From NCBI GenBank assembly GCA_019244165.1, contig JAFATA010000055.1, positions 1-49,759 on the forward strand: a DNA stretch of 49,759 nucleotides. Direction: 5' to 3'. A program made the translations under genes and the position numbers. The notes below the pieces were generated by a model. The model searched no databases, was not told the origin of the DNA, and was given only the letters and a program-made list of their open reading frames with translations. Below are positions 14,353-23,007 of this stretch, piece after piece (positions within the stretch are counted from its first letter, which is position 1; each line of letters begins with the position of its first letter). Origin of the DNA: Pseudonocardiales bacterium. Lineage in GTDB: Bacteria; Actinomycetota; Actinomycetes; Mycobacteriales; Pseudonocardiaceae.

Positions 14353-16715
14353 GGACAGCACCGACCCGGGCTCCCTGCTGTACGGGCGAGGACCTCGGGC
14401 AGCTCGCCGGGATGCATGATGCACAGCCGGTGGGTGGTGCGGGTGAGGGCGACGTAGAGGTCGTTGAGCCCCCGCGGTGACTCGGCCACGATCCCCGCTG
14501 GGTCCAGGAGCACCACCGCGTCGAACTCAAGGCCCTTGGCCTGGGCGACGGTCAGCACGCTCACGGGTGCGTCGAGCTGACCGTCACCCGGGCCGGGCAC
14601 GATCGTGCGCAGCTGCGCCACCCTGGCGACCGGCACCAGCACCCCCACCCGGCCCTCACCCACCGCGGCGGCCTCGGCGGCGATGACCGCGGGCAGCTCG
14701 GCGGCGAGCTTGTCGGGGGGTGTCCGGATCACGCGGGGCGCTACGCCGGTACGGCGCACCGAGCGCGGTGCGGGGAGGTCGGCGTCAATCGCGGCGAGCA
14801 CCTCATCAGCCAGCTCCGCGATCTCGGCGGGGTTGCGGTAGTTGATGGTCAGCTGTTCCAGCCGCCAGCGGCGCGCCACGTAGGGGCCGAGCACGTCCTG
14901 CCAGGAGCTCGCCCCGGCCCGGTTTCCGGTCTGGGCGAGGTCCCCGACCACCGTCATCGAGCGGCTGGGGCAGCGTCGCATGAGCACCCGCCACGCCATC
15001 GGGGACAGCTCCTGGGCCTCGTCGATGATGATGTGGCCATAGGTCCAGGTCCGGTCGGCCGCCGCGCGCTCGGCGGTGCTGCCGTAGCGGCGCTGCCGGT
15101 GCCGCTCGGCCAGCCGGTCCGCGTCGATGAGGTCCGTGGCTCGCAGCAGCTCGGGGTCCAGGTCCTCGTCGAGGTCCAGGATGTCCAGCACACCCTGGGC
15201 GTACTGCAGCTCCGCGCGCAGCGCGGCGGCCTCGCGGGCGGCCTGGGCACTGCTGGCGGAGCCGAGCAGCTCGGCGGCCTCATCCAGCAGTGGGACGTCG
15301 GCGGGGGTCCACACCTCGTCGGGGTCGGCGTCCGGGGCGGGCGCAGCGCGGGCCAGCAGGTCGCGCTCCTCGGGGACCAGCACCCGGTGGGTGACGCTGG
15401 CCAGCCGCCGCGGGTCGGCGTAGAGCTCGGTGAGCAGCCGCTGCGGCGACAGCGTTGGCCACAGCGCCTCCAGCACGGCGACCAGTTCGGGACTGGCCCG
15501 CAGCTCGGCGCGGATGTCCGCCTGGTCGGCCCGGCTCAGCAGGTTCTGGCCCAGCTCGCCCAACCCGGTGGCGATCTGCTCGGCCAGTGCCCTCACCACC
15601 TCGTGGTGGAAGATCTGCTTGGCCTCGTTGTGCGGCCGGCGGGATTGCCGCGCCCGGGTGCGGGCCGGCAGGCACACCGCGCGGTCCAGCCGGACGGGCT
15701 GGCCCTCGACCGCGAGCTCGATCGGTTCGGTGGGCACGCGCTGGCGGTCGCGGATCGCCGCGGCCACCACTTTCGCCATCTCCAGACGACCCTTGACCGC
15801 GGCGGTCTCCTCGGGCTCGACGCCGCGGGCGTGCAGCCCCGGATGCAGCTGCGCGAGAGTGCACAGCAGCACGCTGGTCTCGCCCAGCGAGGGCAGCACA
15901 TGCCCGATGTAGCGCAGGAACGTCGAGTTGGGTCCGACGAGCAGCACGCCCCGTTTGGCTAACTGTCGGCGGTGCGTGTAGAGCAGGTAGGCCGCCCGGT
16001 GCAGCGCGACCGCGGTCTTGCCGGTGCCCGGCCCACCCTGCACCACCAGCACCCCCTGGGGTTGGGCGCGGATGATCCGGTCCTGCTCGGCTTGGATGGT
16101 CGCGACAATGTCGGACATCTGGCCGGTCCGGGTCTGCGCCAGCGCGGCCATCAGCGCCGCCTCGCTGGTCAGGCTGGTCCGGGTCGGTTCCTGCCCGGCG
16201 CCGTCGAGCTCGAGCACTTCGTCCTCGACGGCGAGCACCGTTCGGCTGCGGGTCCGGATGTGCCGGCGGCGGCGAACGCCCTCGGGGCGGGCCGCGGTCG
16301 CGGTGTAAAATGGGCGTGCCGCGGGCGCCCGCCAGTCGATGAGCAGCGGCTGGTAGTCGTGCTCCTCGTCCAGCAGCCCGAGCCGCCCGATGTAGCGTCG
16401 CCCGTCCCCGTCCCCGTGTAGATCGTCCACCTGGAGATCGTCACGGCGCAGGTCCAGCCGCCCGAAGCACAGGCCCTGCTCGACGCCGTCGAGGGTGGCG
16501 AGTTGCTCGGAGTACATCGCTGCGGCCGCGTCCCGCTCGCTAAGCGCTTGGGGGGTCCCGGTGGTGGGAGCTTTCAGGACCTCGGCGAGCCGCCGCGCGG
16601 TGTAGCGGCGGCGCTCGTCGAGATGCTGGTAGAGCAGGGTGAGGTAGTCCTGCTCAGCCGCCACCTCGGGGTCCGCCCCGTCCGGGGTTGAGGCGGGGAC
16701 CGGCGCTGGATGCAT
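14349..16715 (-). CDS. helR: HelD/HelR-like RNA polymerase-recycling UvrD-family ATPase
   Basis: 788 residues, the size of actinobacterial HelD/HelR proteins that dislodge stalled RNA polymerase and can give rifamycin tolerance. Seen: an N-terminal charged coiled coil (about 15-75), the conserved DWRAPAARPFY segment (about 130), Walker A GGPGTGKT (about 226-233), IIDEAQELSPM Walker B (about 555-565), GDLAQT (motif III, about 585) and the C-terminal SF1 motifs LTVAQAKGLEFDAV and LYVALTRTTH near 730-765. ATG start is the first in frame with the N-terminal coiled coil. The 160 bases to the divergent murA paralogue contain no rifamycin-associated element that I can recognise. Downstream it overlaps the 26-codon ORF. 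Confidence 0.88.
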   Translation of the reverse strand: MHPAPVPASTPDGADPEVAAEQDYLTLLYQHLDERRRYTARRLAEVLKAPTTGTPQALSERDAAAAMYSEQLATLDGVEQGLCFGRLDLRRDDLQVDDLHGDGDGRRYIGRLGLLDEEHDYQPLLIDWRAPAARPFYTATAARPEGVRRRRHIRTRSRTVLAVEDEVLELDGAGQEPTRTSLTSEAALMAALAQTRTGQMSDIVATIQAEQDRIIRAQPQGVLVVQGGPGTGKTAVALHRAAYLLYTHRRQLAKRGVLLVGPNSTFLRYIGHVLPSLGETSVLLCTLAQLHPGLHARGVEPEETAAVKGRLEMAKVVAAAIRDRQRVPTEPIELAVEGQPVRLDRAVCLPARTRARQSRRPHNEAKQIFHHEVVRALAEQIATGLGELGQNLLSRADQADIRAELRASPELVAVLEALWPTLSPQRLLTELYADPRRLASVTHRVLVPEERDLLARAAPAPDADPDEVWTPADVPLLDEAAELLGSASSAQAAREAAALRAELQYAQGVLDILDLDEDLDPELLRATDLIDADRLAERHRQRRYGSTAERAAADRTWTYGHIIIDEAQELSPMAWRVLMRRCPSRSMTVVGDLAQTGNRAGASSWQDVLGPYVARRWRLEQLTINYRNPAEIAELADEVLAAIDADLPAPRSVRRTGVAPRVIRTPPDKLAAELPAVIAAEAAAVGEGRVGVLVPVARVAQLRTIVPGPGDGQLDAPVSVLTVAQAKGLEFDAVVLLDPAGIVAESPRGLNDLYVALTRTTHRLCIMHPGELPEVLARTAGSPGRCCP

Positions 16716-16876
16716 CTAGTGCACGCTAGCCCATCCACGGCGCCGCACAGTACGTCATCCGATGTAGCCGTAGCGACGGTAGCGGTCGGGCAGCGCGGTC
16801 GCGCCCTGCGACAACCGGCGGTTGCATCATACGTCCATTAAGAGAGCCTGACGTCGACGCAAGGAGCTTCCCTCCC

Positions 16877-18199
16877 ATGACTGATGATGACGCGCTGCGC
16901 CTCACCGGAGGCATGCCGCTCGGCGGCACGGTCAAGGTTCGTGGTTCGAAGAACGCGGTCCCTAAGCTGATGGTCGCGGCCTTGCTCACCGGCGAGCCGG
17001 TAGTCATCCACAACGTCTCCCAGATTTTTGACACCTGGCTCGTGAGCGAGCTGCTCGATACGCTGGGATGCGCCACTGCGCAGCCCGCGGATGGCCAATT
17101 GCGGATTGAGGCGCGCGACATTCATCCGGCCGCGACGCGCGATCTGGAATATTTCCACACTCGAAGCAGAATCCCGGTGCTCACATGCGCTCCACTCCTG
17201 CACCGCGTCGGTGAGGCGGAACTCTGGAAGCCCGGCGGCTGCAGCATCGGTGAACGGCCGGTCGACCTGCATCTGGAGGTGCTTCGCGCGTTTGGCGCGA
17301 CGAGCGAACGAACGGAGACCGGCTTCAAGTTGACGGCCCGGGCCGGCGGCTTGCGGGGAGCGGTGGTCGAACTAAAATATCCCAGCGTGGGGGCCACGGA
17401 GCAGTTCCTTCTAGGCGCCGTCGTGGCCACGGGTGACTCCGAACTCCGCAACGCCGCAATGGAACCTGAGATTATCGACCTGATCTCGATGCTCCAGCGG
17501 ATGGGTGCGCTGATCACCGTCCAGCCCGATCGGGCTATCCAGGTCACCGGGGTATCGCGACTCAGGGGCGTTTCGCACACCGCTATCCCGGACCGGCTCG
17601 AAGCCGCGTCTTGGGCGAGTCTCGCCTTGGCGACCGATGGGCATATCACCGTCAGCGGCGTGCGGCAGGCTGATCTGGGAACGTATCTCAATGTTTACCG
17701 GCGCGCCGGAGGTGAGTTCGACTTCTCTAGCGATGGGAGCGAGGTCACTTTTCGGCGGGAGCGGTCGATGCTCCGTCCACTCGTCATCGAGACGGATGTG
17801 CACCCCGGGTTCATGACGGACTGGCAATCACCTATGATCACCGCCCTCACCCAGGCGGAGGGGGTCACGGTACTCCACGAGACCGTCCACGAGAACCGGC
17901 TGGGTTACAGCAAGGCCCTGTCGGCTCTGGGGGCCCAGATGCAGATTTTCACCGAGTGTTTGGGGCGCACGCGGTGCCGTTTCGGATCCCGGAACCATCG
18001 GCACTCGGCGGTCGTGGTCGGACCGACGAAACTCCAGGGAACGACCGTGCAGGTCCCCGATCTTCGCGCTGGTTTTTCTTACGTGCTGGCGGCCCTGGTG
18101 GCGCAAGGCGATTCAACGGTGACCGGAGTGTCCTTGCTAGACCGCGGCTACGAGAACTTCCGCGAGAAGCTCCTGGGAGTCGGCGTCAAGCTGCGGTGA
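16877..18199 (+). CDS. murA: UDP-N-acetylglucosamine 1-carboxyvinyltransferase (MurA) paralogue
   Basis: 440 residues, full length for the enolpyruvyl transferase family. Seen: GGTVKVRGSKNAVPKLM at about residues 15-31 (the Lys-Asn of the UDP-sugar site), the flexible loop KPGGCSIGERPVDLH with catalytic Cys122, and C-terminal DLRAGFSYVLAALVA. A cysteine in the loop predicts fosfomycin sensitivity. The reaction is transfer of enolpyruvate from PEP to UDP-GlcNAc. The sequence departs from housekeeping MurA at several points and there are no cell-wall genes next to it, so it may be a second copy or act on another nucleotide sugar (NikO/PolA-type enzymes do this in nucleoside antibiotic pathways). 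AAGGAG precedes the ATG. Confidence 0.85.
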   Translation: MTDDDALRLTGGMPLGGTVKVRGSKNAVPKLMVAALLTGEPVVIHNVSQIFDTWLVSELLDTLGCATAQPADGQLRIEARDIHPAATRDLEYFHTRSRIPVLTCAPLLHRVGEAELWKPGGCSIGERPVDLHLEVLRAFGATSERTETGFKLTARAGGLRGAVVELKYPSVGATEQFLLGAVVATGDSELRNAAMEPEIIDLISMLQRMGALITVQPDRAIQVTGVSRLRGVSHTAIPDRLEAASWASLALATDGHITVSGVRQADLGTYLNVYRRAGGEFDFSSDGSEVTFRRERSMLRPLVIETDVHPGFMTDWQSPMITALTQAEGVTVLHETVHENRLGYSKALSALGAQMQIFTECLGRTRCRFGSRNHRHSAVVVGPTKLQGTTVQVPDLRAGFSYVLAALVAQGDSTVTGVSLLDRGYENFREKLLGVGVKLR

Positions 18200-18298
18200 A
18201 GGTCGCGGCGCCCAAGAAGCGGGTGCGGGAGTTGGTCCGTGCCGTCCGCAGCCCCTGCTCGAACGCCTCGCTGGTCACCCAGTGCGCCAACCTGGTAC

Positions 18299-19474
18299 TT
18301 ATGTCTTCTCGACGAGGGCAAGTCGGTACGTGGCTTGTTGTACGAGGGGGGCATGCCATGCGTTGGAGATTGTGAGGAGGAACCTGACTTCGCTGTCCAG
18401 GTTGTCGCCGCCGAGTTCGGTGGTGTTGAGGGCGTGCGGCCGTGGTGACCTCCCGTGGATCATGTGCTGCCGTGCGATCTGGAGCCAGCAGGCCGTCACC
18501 AGGGGCTCGGTATCACCACAGCTGGCGTGTTGCTCCTCGAGGAACTGGTCGATGTCCTGCACGGTGTCCGGCGTTACGTAGTCGCGCAGGATGAGGATGG
18601 CGTCGCGTATTTCGATGACTCGCCGGTAGAGATGAAGGTGCGCGTCTTTGAACGCCAGGAACTCACCCCAGGGGGATGCGGAGGGTTCCAGGACCACGTG
18701 GGGCGTCGTGTGCACCAAGGTCCGCCACAGGGGGTGGAGGCGGCGGCGGTTCCGCCAGTCCGAGACTTGTCGGATCAGCGGCTCAAGGGCGACCAGGGAT
18801 CCTCCCACCGCGATGAGGAGGAAGAAACTCGATGATGTCACCGACATCACGCCGACGACGGTGCGCGATGCGGTGAGCAGCATCAGGGACCGAGAGGCAA
18901 CATAGACCAAGCCGACACCGATGGCGATCGCCATGATCGTCATCCCGGCGCGGAGGAGGCCCCCACGCACCTGTTTGAGGTGGCCCCAGAACAGAAGAGC
19001 GGCCAGCGCGGTGACCACCGCATAGTAGATCAGAAAGGGCGCCCAGTAGAGGACCAGGAGATCCCACGTGGCCGGTGGCCCCAGGAAACGATCTCGCGTG
19101 GGGTGCGCGAAGGGAAAGGCCGCGACCATGATCAGCGCGGTGGCTCCGGCGAGGCAGAACGGTATCCACCGCTTCCACGCCGGGATGCTCGCTCCGGAGG
19201 CACGCACGTGAAGGATGAAGGCCAGCAGGGCGGCGACGAAGACGAGGGCTGCCAGATCTTTGGAGAGGTCTGCCACGTGCGGGATGCCCGTGGCCGCATC
19301 GATGAAGCGCGTCACGGGCCGCAGGTCGATCAGGGTGACGACGGATTGTGCGCTCACCGTGAGCCAGATCCAGCGCTGATGGGCTGAACGGATCGCGGCG
19401 GGAGTGCGCAGAATCACGACAGTCCACGACACGGTGGACACGGTCGTCCGCATGAGGTCTTCAGGATCGATCAC
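18299..19474 (-). CDS. MAB_1171c-family membrane protein
   Basis: 391 residues. Six to seven hydrophobic segments span roughly residues 25-230, then a soluble C-terminal domain of about 150 residues with a WR.RRRLHPLWRTL motif and a helical region (EIRDAILILRDYV). This arrangement matches the MAB_1171c putative transporter family (C-terminal DUF6545-like), which in actinobacteria almost always follows an ImmA/IrrE-like peptidase and an XRE regulator, exactly as here. GTG start overlaps the stop of the peptidase gene (GTGA). Function is unknown; it has been annotated as a transporter without proof. Confidence 0.8.
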   Translation of the reverse strand: MIDPEDLMRTTVSTVSWTVVILRTPAAIRSAHQRWIWLTVSAQSVVTLIDLRPVTRFIDAATGIPHVADLSKDLAALVFVAALLAFILHVRASGASIPAWKRWIPFCLAGATALIMVAAFPFAHPTRDRFLGPPATWDLLVLYWAPFLIYYAVVTALAALLFWGHLKQVRGGLLRAGMTIMAIAIGVGLVYVASRSLMLLTASRTVVGVMSVTSSSFFLLIAVGGSLVALEPLIRQVSDWRNRRRLHPLWRTLVHTTPHVVLEPSASPWGEFLAFKDAHLHLYRRVIEIRDAILILRDYVTPDTVQDIDQFLEEQHASCGDTEPLVTACWLQIARQHMIHGRSPRPHALNTTELGGDNLDSEVRFLLTISNAWHAPLVQQATYRLALVEKT

Positions 19475-20007
19475 GGGTCGACCCCGGCGGTACCCAAGGC
19501 TTGGCCCAACCGTCCGGTCATGCCTTCACCGAATGAGGCCGGGCGGTTGCGGTCCACCCGTTCGAGGATGAGGCTGGCGATCAGCTCGGCTTCTCGTTCC
19601 TCGACGGTCGAGCAGTGGTCCCGAGCCAGGATCCGGGACACCGCATCAGGATCGAGGTGCGGCGCTAGACGCGACAACCGGTCGGCACGCAGACGTTCAT
19701 CCTTCGAAGGTTCACAGTGGCTACCATCGAACTGATGCATGAGCATGTGCCCGATTTCGTGGAGCACAATGTGTTCCCGGTGCAGGGGACTGGTGTGCCG
19801 CTCGTAGAAGATGTAGTCCTCGTCTGCGGTGACCAGCCATAGCCCGTAAGGGCCACCGGGGATGGGATCCCCCGGCAGGGGACGGACATGAAGGGGCCGG
19901 CCTCGCTGGAGGGCGAGGCGTTCGGTCAGGGCCTCGACGGAGAACGGCTGCGGCAACTGCAGCTCACGCAGCAGCCGCCGACACCGATATCGCAGTTGTC
20001 TCAACAC
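19471..20007 (-). CDS. ImmA/IrrE family metallo-endopeptidase (ParH-like)
   Basis: About 178 residues from a GTG at 20007; the frame is open upstream but that part lies inside the methyltransferase gene. The zinc-protease motif HEIGHMLMH is near residue 80-90, followed by a Glu-rich helix REAELIASLILER near 150 that supplies the third ligand as in IrrE/ImmA proteins. Family members cleave XRE-type repressors. The gene starts 20 bases after the methyltransferase stop and its stop overlaps the MAB_1171c start, so it is part of one operon led by the XRE gene at 21420. Confidence 0.85.
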   Translation of the reverse strand: MLRQLRYRCRRLLRELQLPQPFSVEALTERLALQRGRPLHVRPLPGDPIPGGPYGLWLVTADEDYIFYERHTSPLHREHIVLHEIGHMLMHQFDGSHCEPSKDERLRADRLSRLAPHLDPDAVSRILARDHCSTVEEREAELIASLILERVDRNRPASFGEGMTGRLGQALGTAGVDP

Positions 20008-20026
20008 AGCGAACCCATCCTCGTCG

Positions 20027-20851
20027 TCACGTGACAGGTTTCTGTCCCCACACGGTGATGAACACCGAACGGACATCGACAAACATAGGGTCGTCGAACA
20101 GGGCGACCATCTCGTCGCGCTCGGCCTGGGTGATGTCCCCGTCCTTGACCATGACGTCGCCGATCTGGCGGATGCTGGCGAGCGCGAACGCATCGTGCAC
20201 CCCGCCCAGGCCCATGCAGTTGGGCCTGGTAGCAACACCCAACTGGTGCAGGCCGGCGTGCGCCATCAGGCCCGGGAGCCGGCGGGCCCATCGCATGTCC
20301 GAGCCTTGAGCTATCCACCGCTCATCTACCGCCCGGTAGAAACGTTGCAGCGGCGGATACGGCGACGTGTCCGCCGCGAACATGTAGGGCTCCCCCACCA
20401 TCAGCCAACCCCCCGGGGCCAACCACTCCACGGCCTGGGCCAGAACTGTGTCCCGGGTCGGAACATGACACAGCAGGGACCGGGCATGGATGAGGTCGAA
20501 GGAACCCGCCGGAAACTCGTCGCGGCCCACATCGAACTGCCGGACCTCCAGGGTGCCGGGCCGCGCATGATCGAGGAACCGGACATCGATATCGGCGGCG
20601 ACGACGTGTCCCTCACGGCACCGATCGGCCAACCAGTACGCGATCGAACCCGCTCCCGCGCCCAGATCCAGGCACCGCCACGACGCCTTCACCGGCAGTC
20701 CTTGGAGGATCTCCATTGTTTGGGGATCCGAGTCCCGCTCCAGTAAACGCAGCCGTTCACGCTCGGTCGGGAGATCCTTGCTCACCATCCCCTTGCTGTA
20801 GGGATCGGTAAGCCGCGCCGCCTGACTTCCCGGGGCTCCGGCCCGGTTCAC
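20027..20851 (-). CDS. Class I SAM-dependent methyltransferase
   Basis: 274 residues. The SAM site is seen as CLDLGAGAGSIAYWLADRC (about residues 58-76), followed by VVAADID, and FDLIHARSLLCHV (motif IV region), then the LAPGGWLMVGEPY post-motif strand. GTG start at 20851 has GGAGGTG immediately upstream, which decides the start. It sits between the XRE gene (119 bases upstream) and the ImmA gene (20 bases downstream). The substrate is unknown; the presence of a methyltransferase inside an XRE/ImmA/MAB_1171c cassette is the less common variant. Confidence 0.82.
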   Translation of the reverse strand: MNRAGAPGSQAARLTDPYSKGMVSKDLPTERERLRLLERDSDPQTMEILQGLPVKASWRCLDLGAGAGSIAYWLADRCREGHVVAADIDVRFLDHARPGTLEVRQFDVGRDEFPAGSFDLIHARSLLCHVPTRDTVLAQAVEWLAPGGWLMVGEPYMFAADTSPYPPLQRFYRAVDERWIAQGSDMRWARRLPGLMAHAGLHQLGVATRPNCMGLGGVHDAFALASIRQIGDVMVKDGDITQAERDEMVALFDDPMFVDVRSVFITVWGQKPVT

Positions 20852-20970
20852 GCCGCACCTCCACCTGCGGCACAGGCCCCAACCCGTTGAGCAACCCCGC
20901 CTCGCGCCACGCTCACACTCCCGACAGCTCTCGCGAACCCGGCTCCGCCGCAGGCATCACACCCGTGTCC

Positions 20971-21420
20971 TCACGTGTCCTCGGCAGTGGTCAGGTTCTT
21001 GATCAGGTTGGTGATCGCCATCAGACCCTGCTGGTCCAGCCGAGGGGCCCGGAGACAGATTTCCCGAATCCGGCTGTCCCGCATCGCTGCCACCAACTCG
21101 TACTCCGCCATGACCTGCGCCGTCATGCCCGCGTCGGTGAAGAACGTCACCGGCACCCCGAAGAACCCCGCCAGGGCCTCCAAGTGGTGCAGCGTGGGAT
21201 TGTCCCGCTGTCCCCGGCATAGCTGATGAAGATAGCCGTGAGAGATGGACCGACCAGAGTGCTCACTGATCTCCCGAGCCAGCTGATCGAACGAAGGCCA
21301 CTTCGGATACCCACGCGCATGCTCCGGGGAGTACTTGACGTACTGATCGATCAGATAGTTCAACCTGTCCGCGAACGACCTCGGGACACCCTCGGGCTCA
21401 CGCTGTGTACCGGTGTCCAC
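20971..21420 (-). CDS. XRE-family helix-turn-helix regulator
   Basis: 149 residues. An N-terminal helix-turn-helix covers about residues 15-85 (FADRLNYLIDQYV, LAREISEHSGRSISHGYLHQLCRG, NPTLHHLEALAGFFGVPVTFF), typical of actinobacterial XRE proteins that pair with an ImmA/ParH-like protease. The C-terminal 55 residues (YELVAAMRDSRIREICLRAPRL) form a helical effector part. GTG start with GAGGAGAGG four bases upstream. It leads the four-gene cassette and probably controls it; a -10/-35 pair is visible about 55 bases upstream. Confidence 0.85.
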   Translation of the reverse strand: MDTGTQREPEGVPRSFADRLNYLIDQYVKYSPEHARGYPKWPSFDQLAREISEHSGRSISHGYLHQLCRGQRDNPTLHHLEALAGFFGVPVTFFTDAGMTAQVMAEYELVAAMRDSRIREICLRAPRLDQQGLMAITNLIKNLTTAEDT

Positions 21421-21473
21421 GGGCCTCTCCTCGACGCGCTGATCGTGGGTGCAGCGCCATCTGCCGCCACTAA

Positions 21474-21502
21474 ATCATACGCAGAATAACCTATCTGTCC
21501 AT
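21474..21502 (-). promoter_or_regulatory. Candidate sigma-70-like promoter of the XRE cassette
   Basis: On the minus strand a TATGAT (-10) lies at 21474-21479 and an ATGGAC (-35, three of six matches to TTGACA) at 21497-21502, separated by 17 bases. It points toward the XRE gene start at 21420 in an otherwise A/T-richer stretch. Confidence 0.4.
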
Positions 21503-21776
21503 AGTAGTTGACAAGGCGCAGGACGTGCGCTTGACTCAAGCTGTCATCCGCTGAGATGGATCAGATAGCTGGGAGAACCATCTCAGGTGGATGGCTTCGG
21601 GCTTCTTAACCTCCAACCGGACAGGAGTCTCAGGTGCCTAGGTGCCCAGCACCCCTCACCACGTCATCCGCGAGCCGATCCCGAGACCGGGGTCCTCACG
21701 GCCGGTGCACAGACCAGCTGCCCACGCAGGTCACGCCAACGAACAAACCACCCTCAAGATCGCCTCAATGCCGGTT
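21503..21776. other. Non-coding stretch with a 9-bp inverted repeat
   Basis: A 9-base inverted repeat (ctgagatgg at 21551-21559, ccatctcag at 21578-21586) is the only clear structure. Short open frames here have no recognisable content. The stretch separates the XRE cassette from a transposase relic. Confidence 0.35.
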
Positions 21777-22010
21777 TTACCCGTATTCGGTGGACCAGAG
21801 GTCCAGACTCCGCCAGCGACGGGGCTTGGCGCTGGTGTCATAACCCGGAGCCCGCCGCCCACACCGAGAGCACCAACCCGCCGCGCCCGCCTTCACCTGC
21901 ATCCGCGCGACCAGCACCTCCTCGCCCCGCTCACTCGTCTCCAGCTCCACCGACTCGATCACCGTGTGCTCGACCCCCAGCACACACCGCCATACCCTCG
22001 CAGTACGCAC
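21777..22010 (-). mobile_element. ISL3-family transposase N-terminal fragment
   Basis: The minus-strand frame encodes VWRCVLGVEHTVIESVEL, then VLVARMQVKAGAAGWCSRCGRRAPGYD and RRWRSLDLW, the N-terminal region of ISL3 transposases with its CxxCG zinc-binding pair. A GTG at 22010 is the natural start. The frame stops at 21777 after about 77 residues; the DDE catalytic domain is absent, so only a relic remains. It marks the left edge of the lower-GC biosynthetic region. Confidence 0.75.
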
Positions 22011-22118
22011 GCCGTTCCCGTCGTCACCGTCTCTGACTCTGGCAAGCCAGAAACTCTCGACAGCACACGACATGCGCCCTTATCGATCATGAACAGGCAC
22101 CCACGGGAACGTCAGCAG

Positions 22119-22159
22119 CGCCCTTACCTTACCAATCAAGGGCGAACTCGCGTAAGGTA
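22119..22159 (+). promoter_or_regulatory. Two mutually exclusive hairpins at the ribosome binding site of the methyltransferase gene
   Basis: Helix A pairs 22119-22125 (cgccctt) with 22138-22144. Helix B pairs 22125-22132 (taccttac) with 22152-22159 (gtaaggta), which contains the only Shine-Dalgarno-like sequence (taagg) before the ATG at 22165. The two share base 22125 and interlock, so they look like alternative folds. Helix B would hide the ribosome binding site. Confidence 0.4.
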
Positions 22160-22164
22160 CGTCG

Positions 22165-23004
22165 ATGGATTGGTCTCCAAATTACAAAACATATTGGCAC
22201 GCTCGATACGAGCTTCCAGATGGCACGATAATAAACCCAGGGCGTCAGGGAAACGTTGAACGGACAAACTTTCGCGCTCAACTCCTTAGACAGCTTATCG
22301 CCCGCACAATTGGCAGCCTGAAAGATCGGACAGTGCTTGACCTCGGCTGCGCCGATGGCTATTTCAGTCGGCAGGCCATGCACATGGGGGCGACCTCAAC
22401 TCACGGGATCGACATTAACCCAGAGGAAATTAGGAAGGCGAATTGGCTAAAGAAACAACTGCGCGAGGACGATAACATAACCTTCAAGGTGGGAGATATT
22501 AATGATAGGAATGTCGCACCAGCGCACGATGTGGTCCTATGCCTTGGGCTGCTCTATCATACATTCAATTACGCCGAAACGCTACTGCGATTGAGAAACC
22601 TGACCCGCGAGCTTCTTGTGGTCGACACCGATGTCATCCCTGTATCAGGTTCGTGGGCGAAACTAGAATTCGAGAGAGGACTGGCGTGGCAACGTGATTT
22701 GATGCCAGTGCTCGTGCTGACACCAAATGCGATCGATGATTTAGCCAGTGTAGCCGGGTTTGGCGACCCCAGGGCTGTTCCAGTGGGCCGTGATGCTCCT
22801 TCCGACTACGGGGCTGGGCGGAGAATAATGCGTGCATATACGTTGGCTAACGACGATGCGGGCGCTAACGTGAGGGCGGCGACCCGGAGGACAGACAATT
22901 TTATCACCCAGCCGTTCTCATGGCGATACAAATTGGGTACGCTGTTTTATAAGACTGCAAACCTGTTTATGCCTGTGGCTAATAAAGCATTCGATCGGTG
23001 GTGA
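22165..23004 (+). CDS. SAM-dependent methyltransferase (CmoB/DUF1698-like)
   Basis: 279 residues with clearly lower GC than the flanks. SAM motif TVLDLGCADGYFSRQAMHMGA (positions about 54-74, key residues D-x-G-x-x-x-G), GIDINPEEIRKA, and VVLCLGLLYHTFNYAETLLRL, which matches the tRNA wobble-uridine methyltransferase-like (CmoB/DUF1698) group often found as small-molecule methyltransferases in clusters. The C-terminal 70 residues are family-specific. It is the first gene of the rightward arm; the next ATG is three bases after its stop, so the two are co-translated. Confidence 0.8.
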   Translation: MDWSPNYKTYWHARYELPDGTIINPGRQGNVERTNFRAQLLRQLIARTIGSLKDRTVLDLGCADGYFSRQAMHMGATSTHGIDINPEEIRKANWLKKQLREDDNITFKVGDINDRNVAPAHDVVLCLGLLYHTFNYAETLLRLRNLTRELLVVDTDVIPVSGSWAKLEFERGLAWQRDLMPVLVLTPNAIDDLASVAGFGDPRAVPVGRDAPSDYGAGRRIMRAYTLANDDAGANVRAATRRTDNFITQPFSWRYKLGTLFYKTANLFMPVANKAFDRW

Positions 23005-23007
23005 TGG

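Noticed and set aside
16716..16876. Possible rifamycin-associated element upstream of helR
   Set aside because: No sequence close to the known inverted repeat was seen between helR and the murA paralogue.
18200..18298. Coherent minus-strand fragment (HWVTSEAFEQGLRTARTNS) after the MAB_1171c stop
   Set aside because: It could be the tail of a lost gene, but it is too short and has no start or known family.
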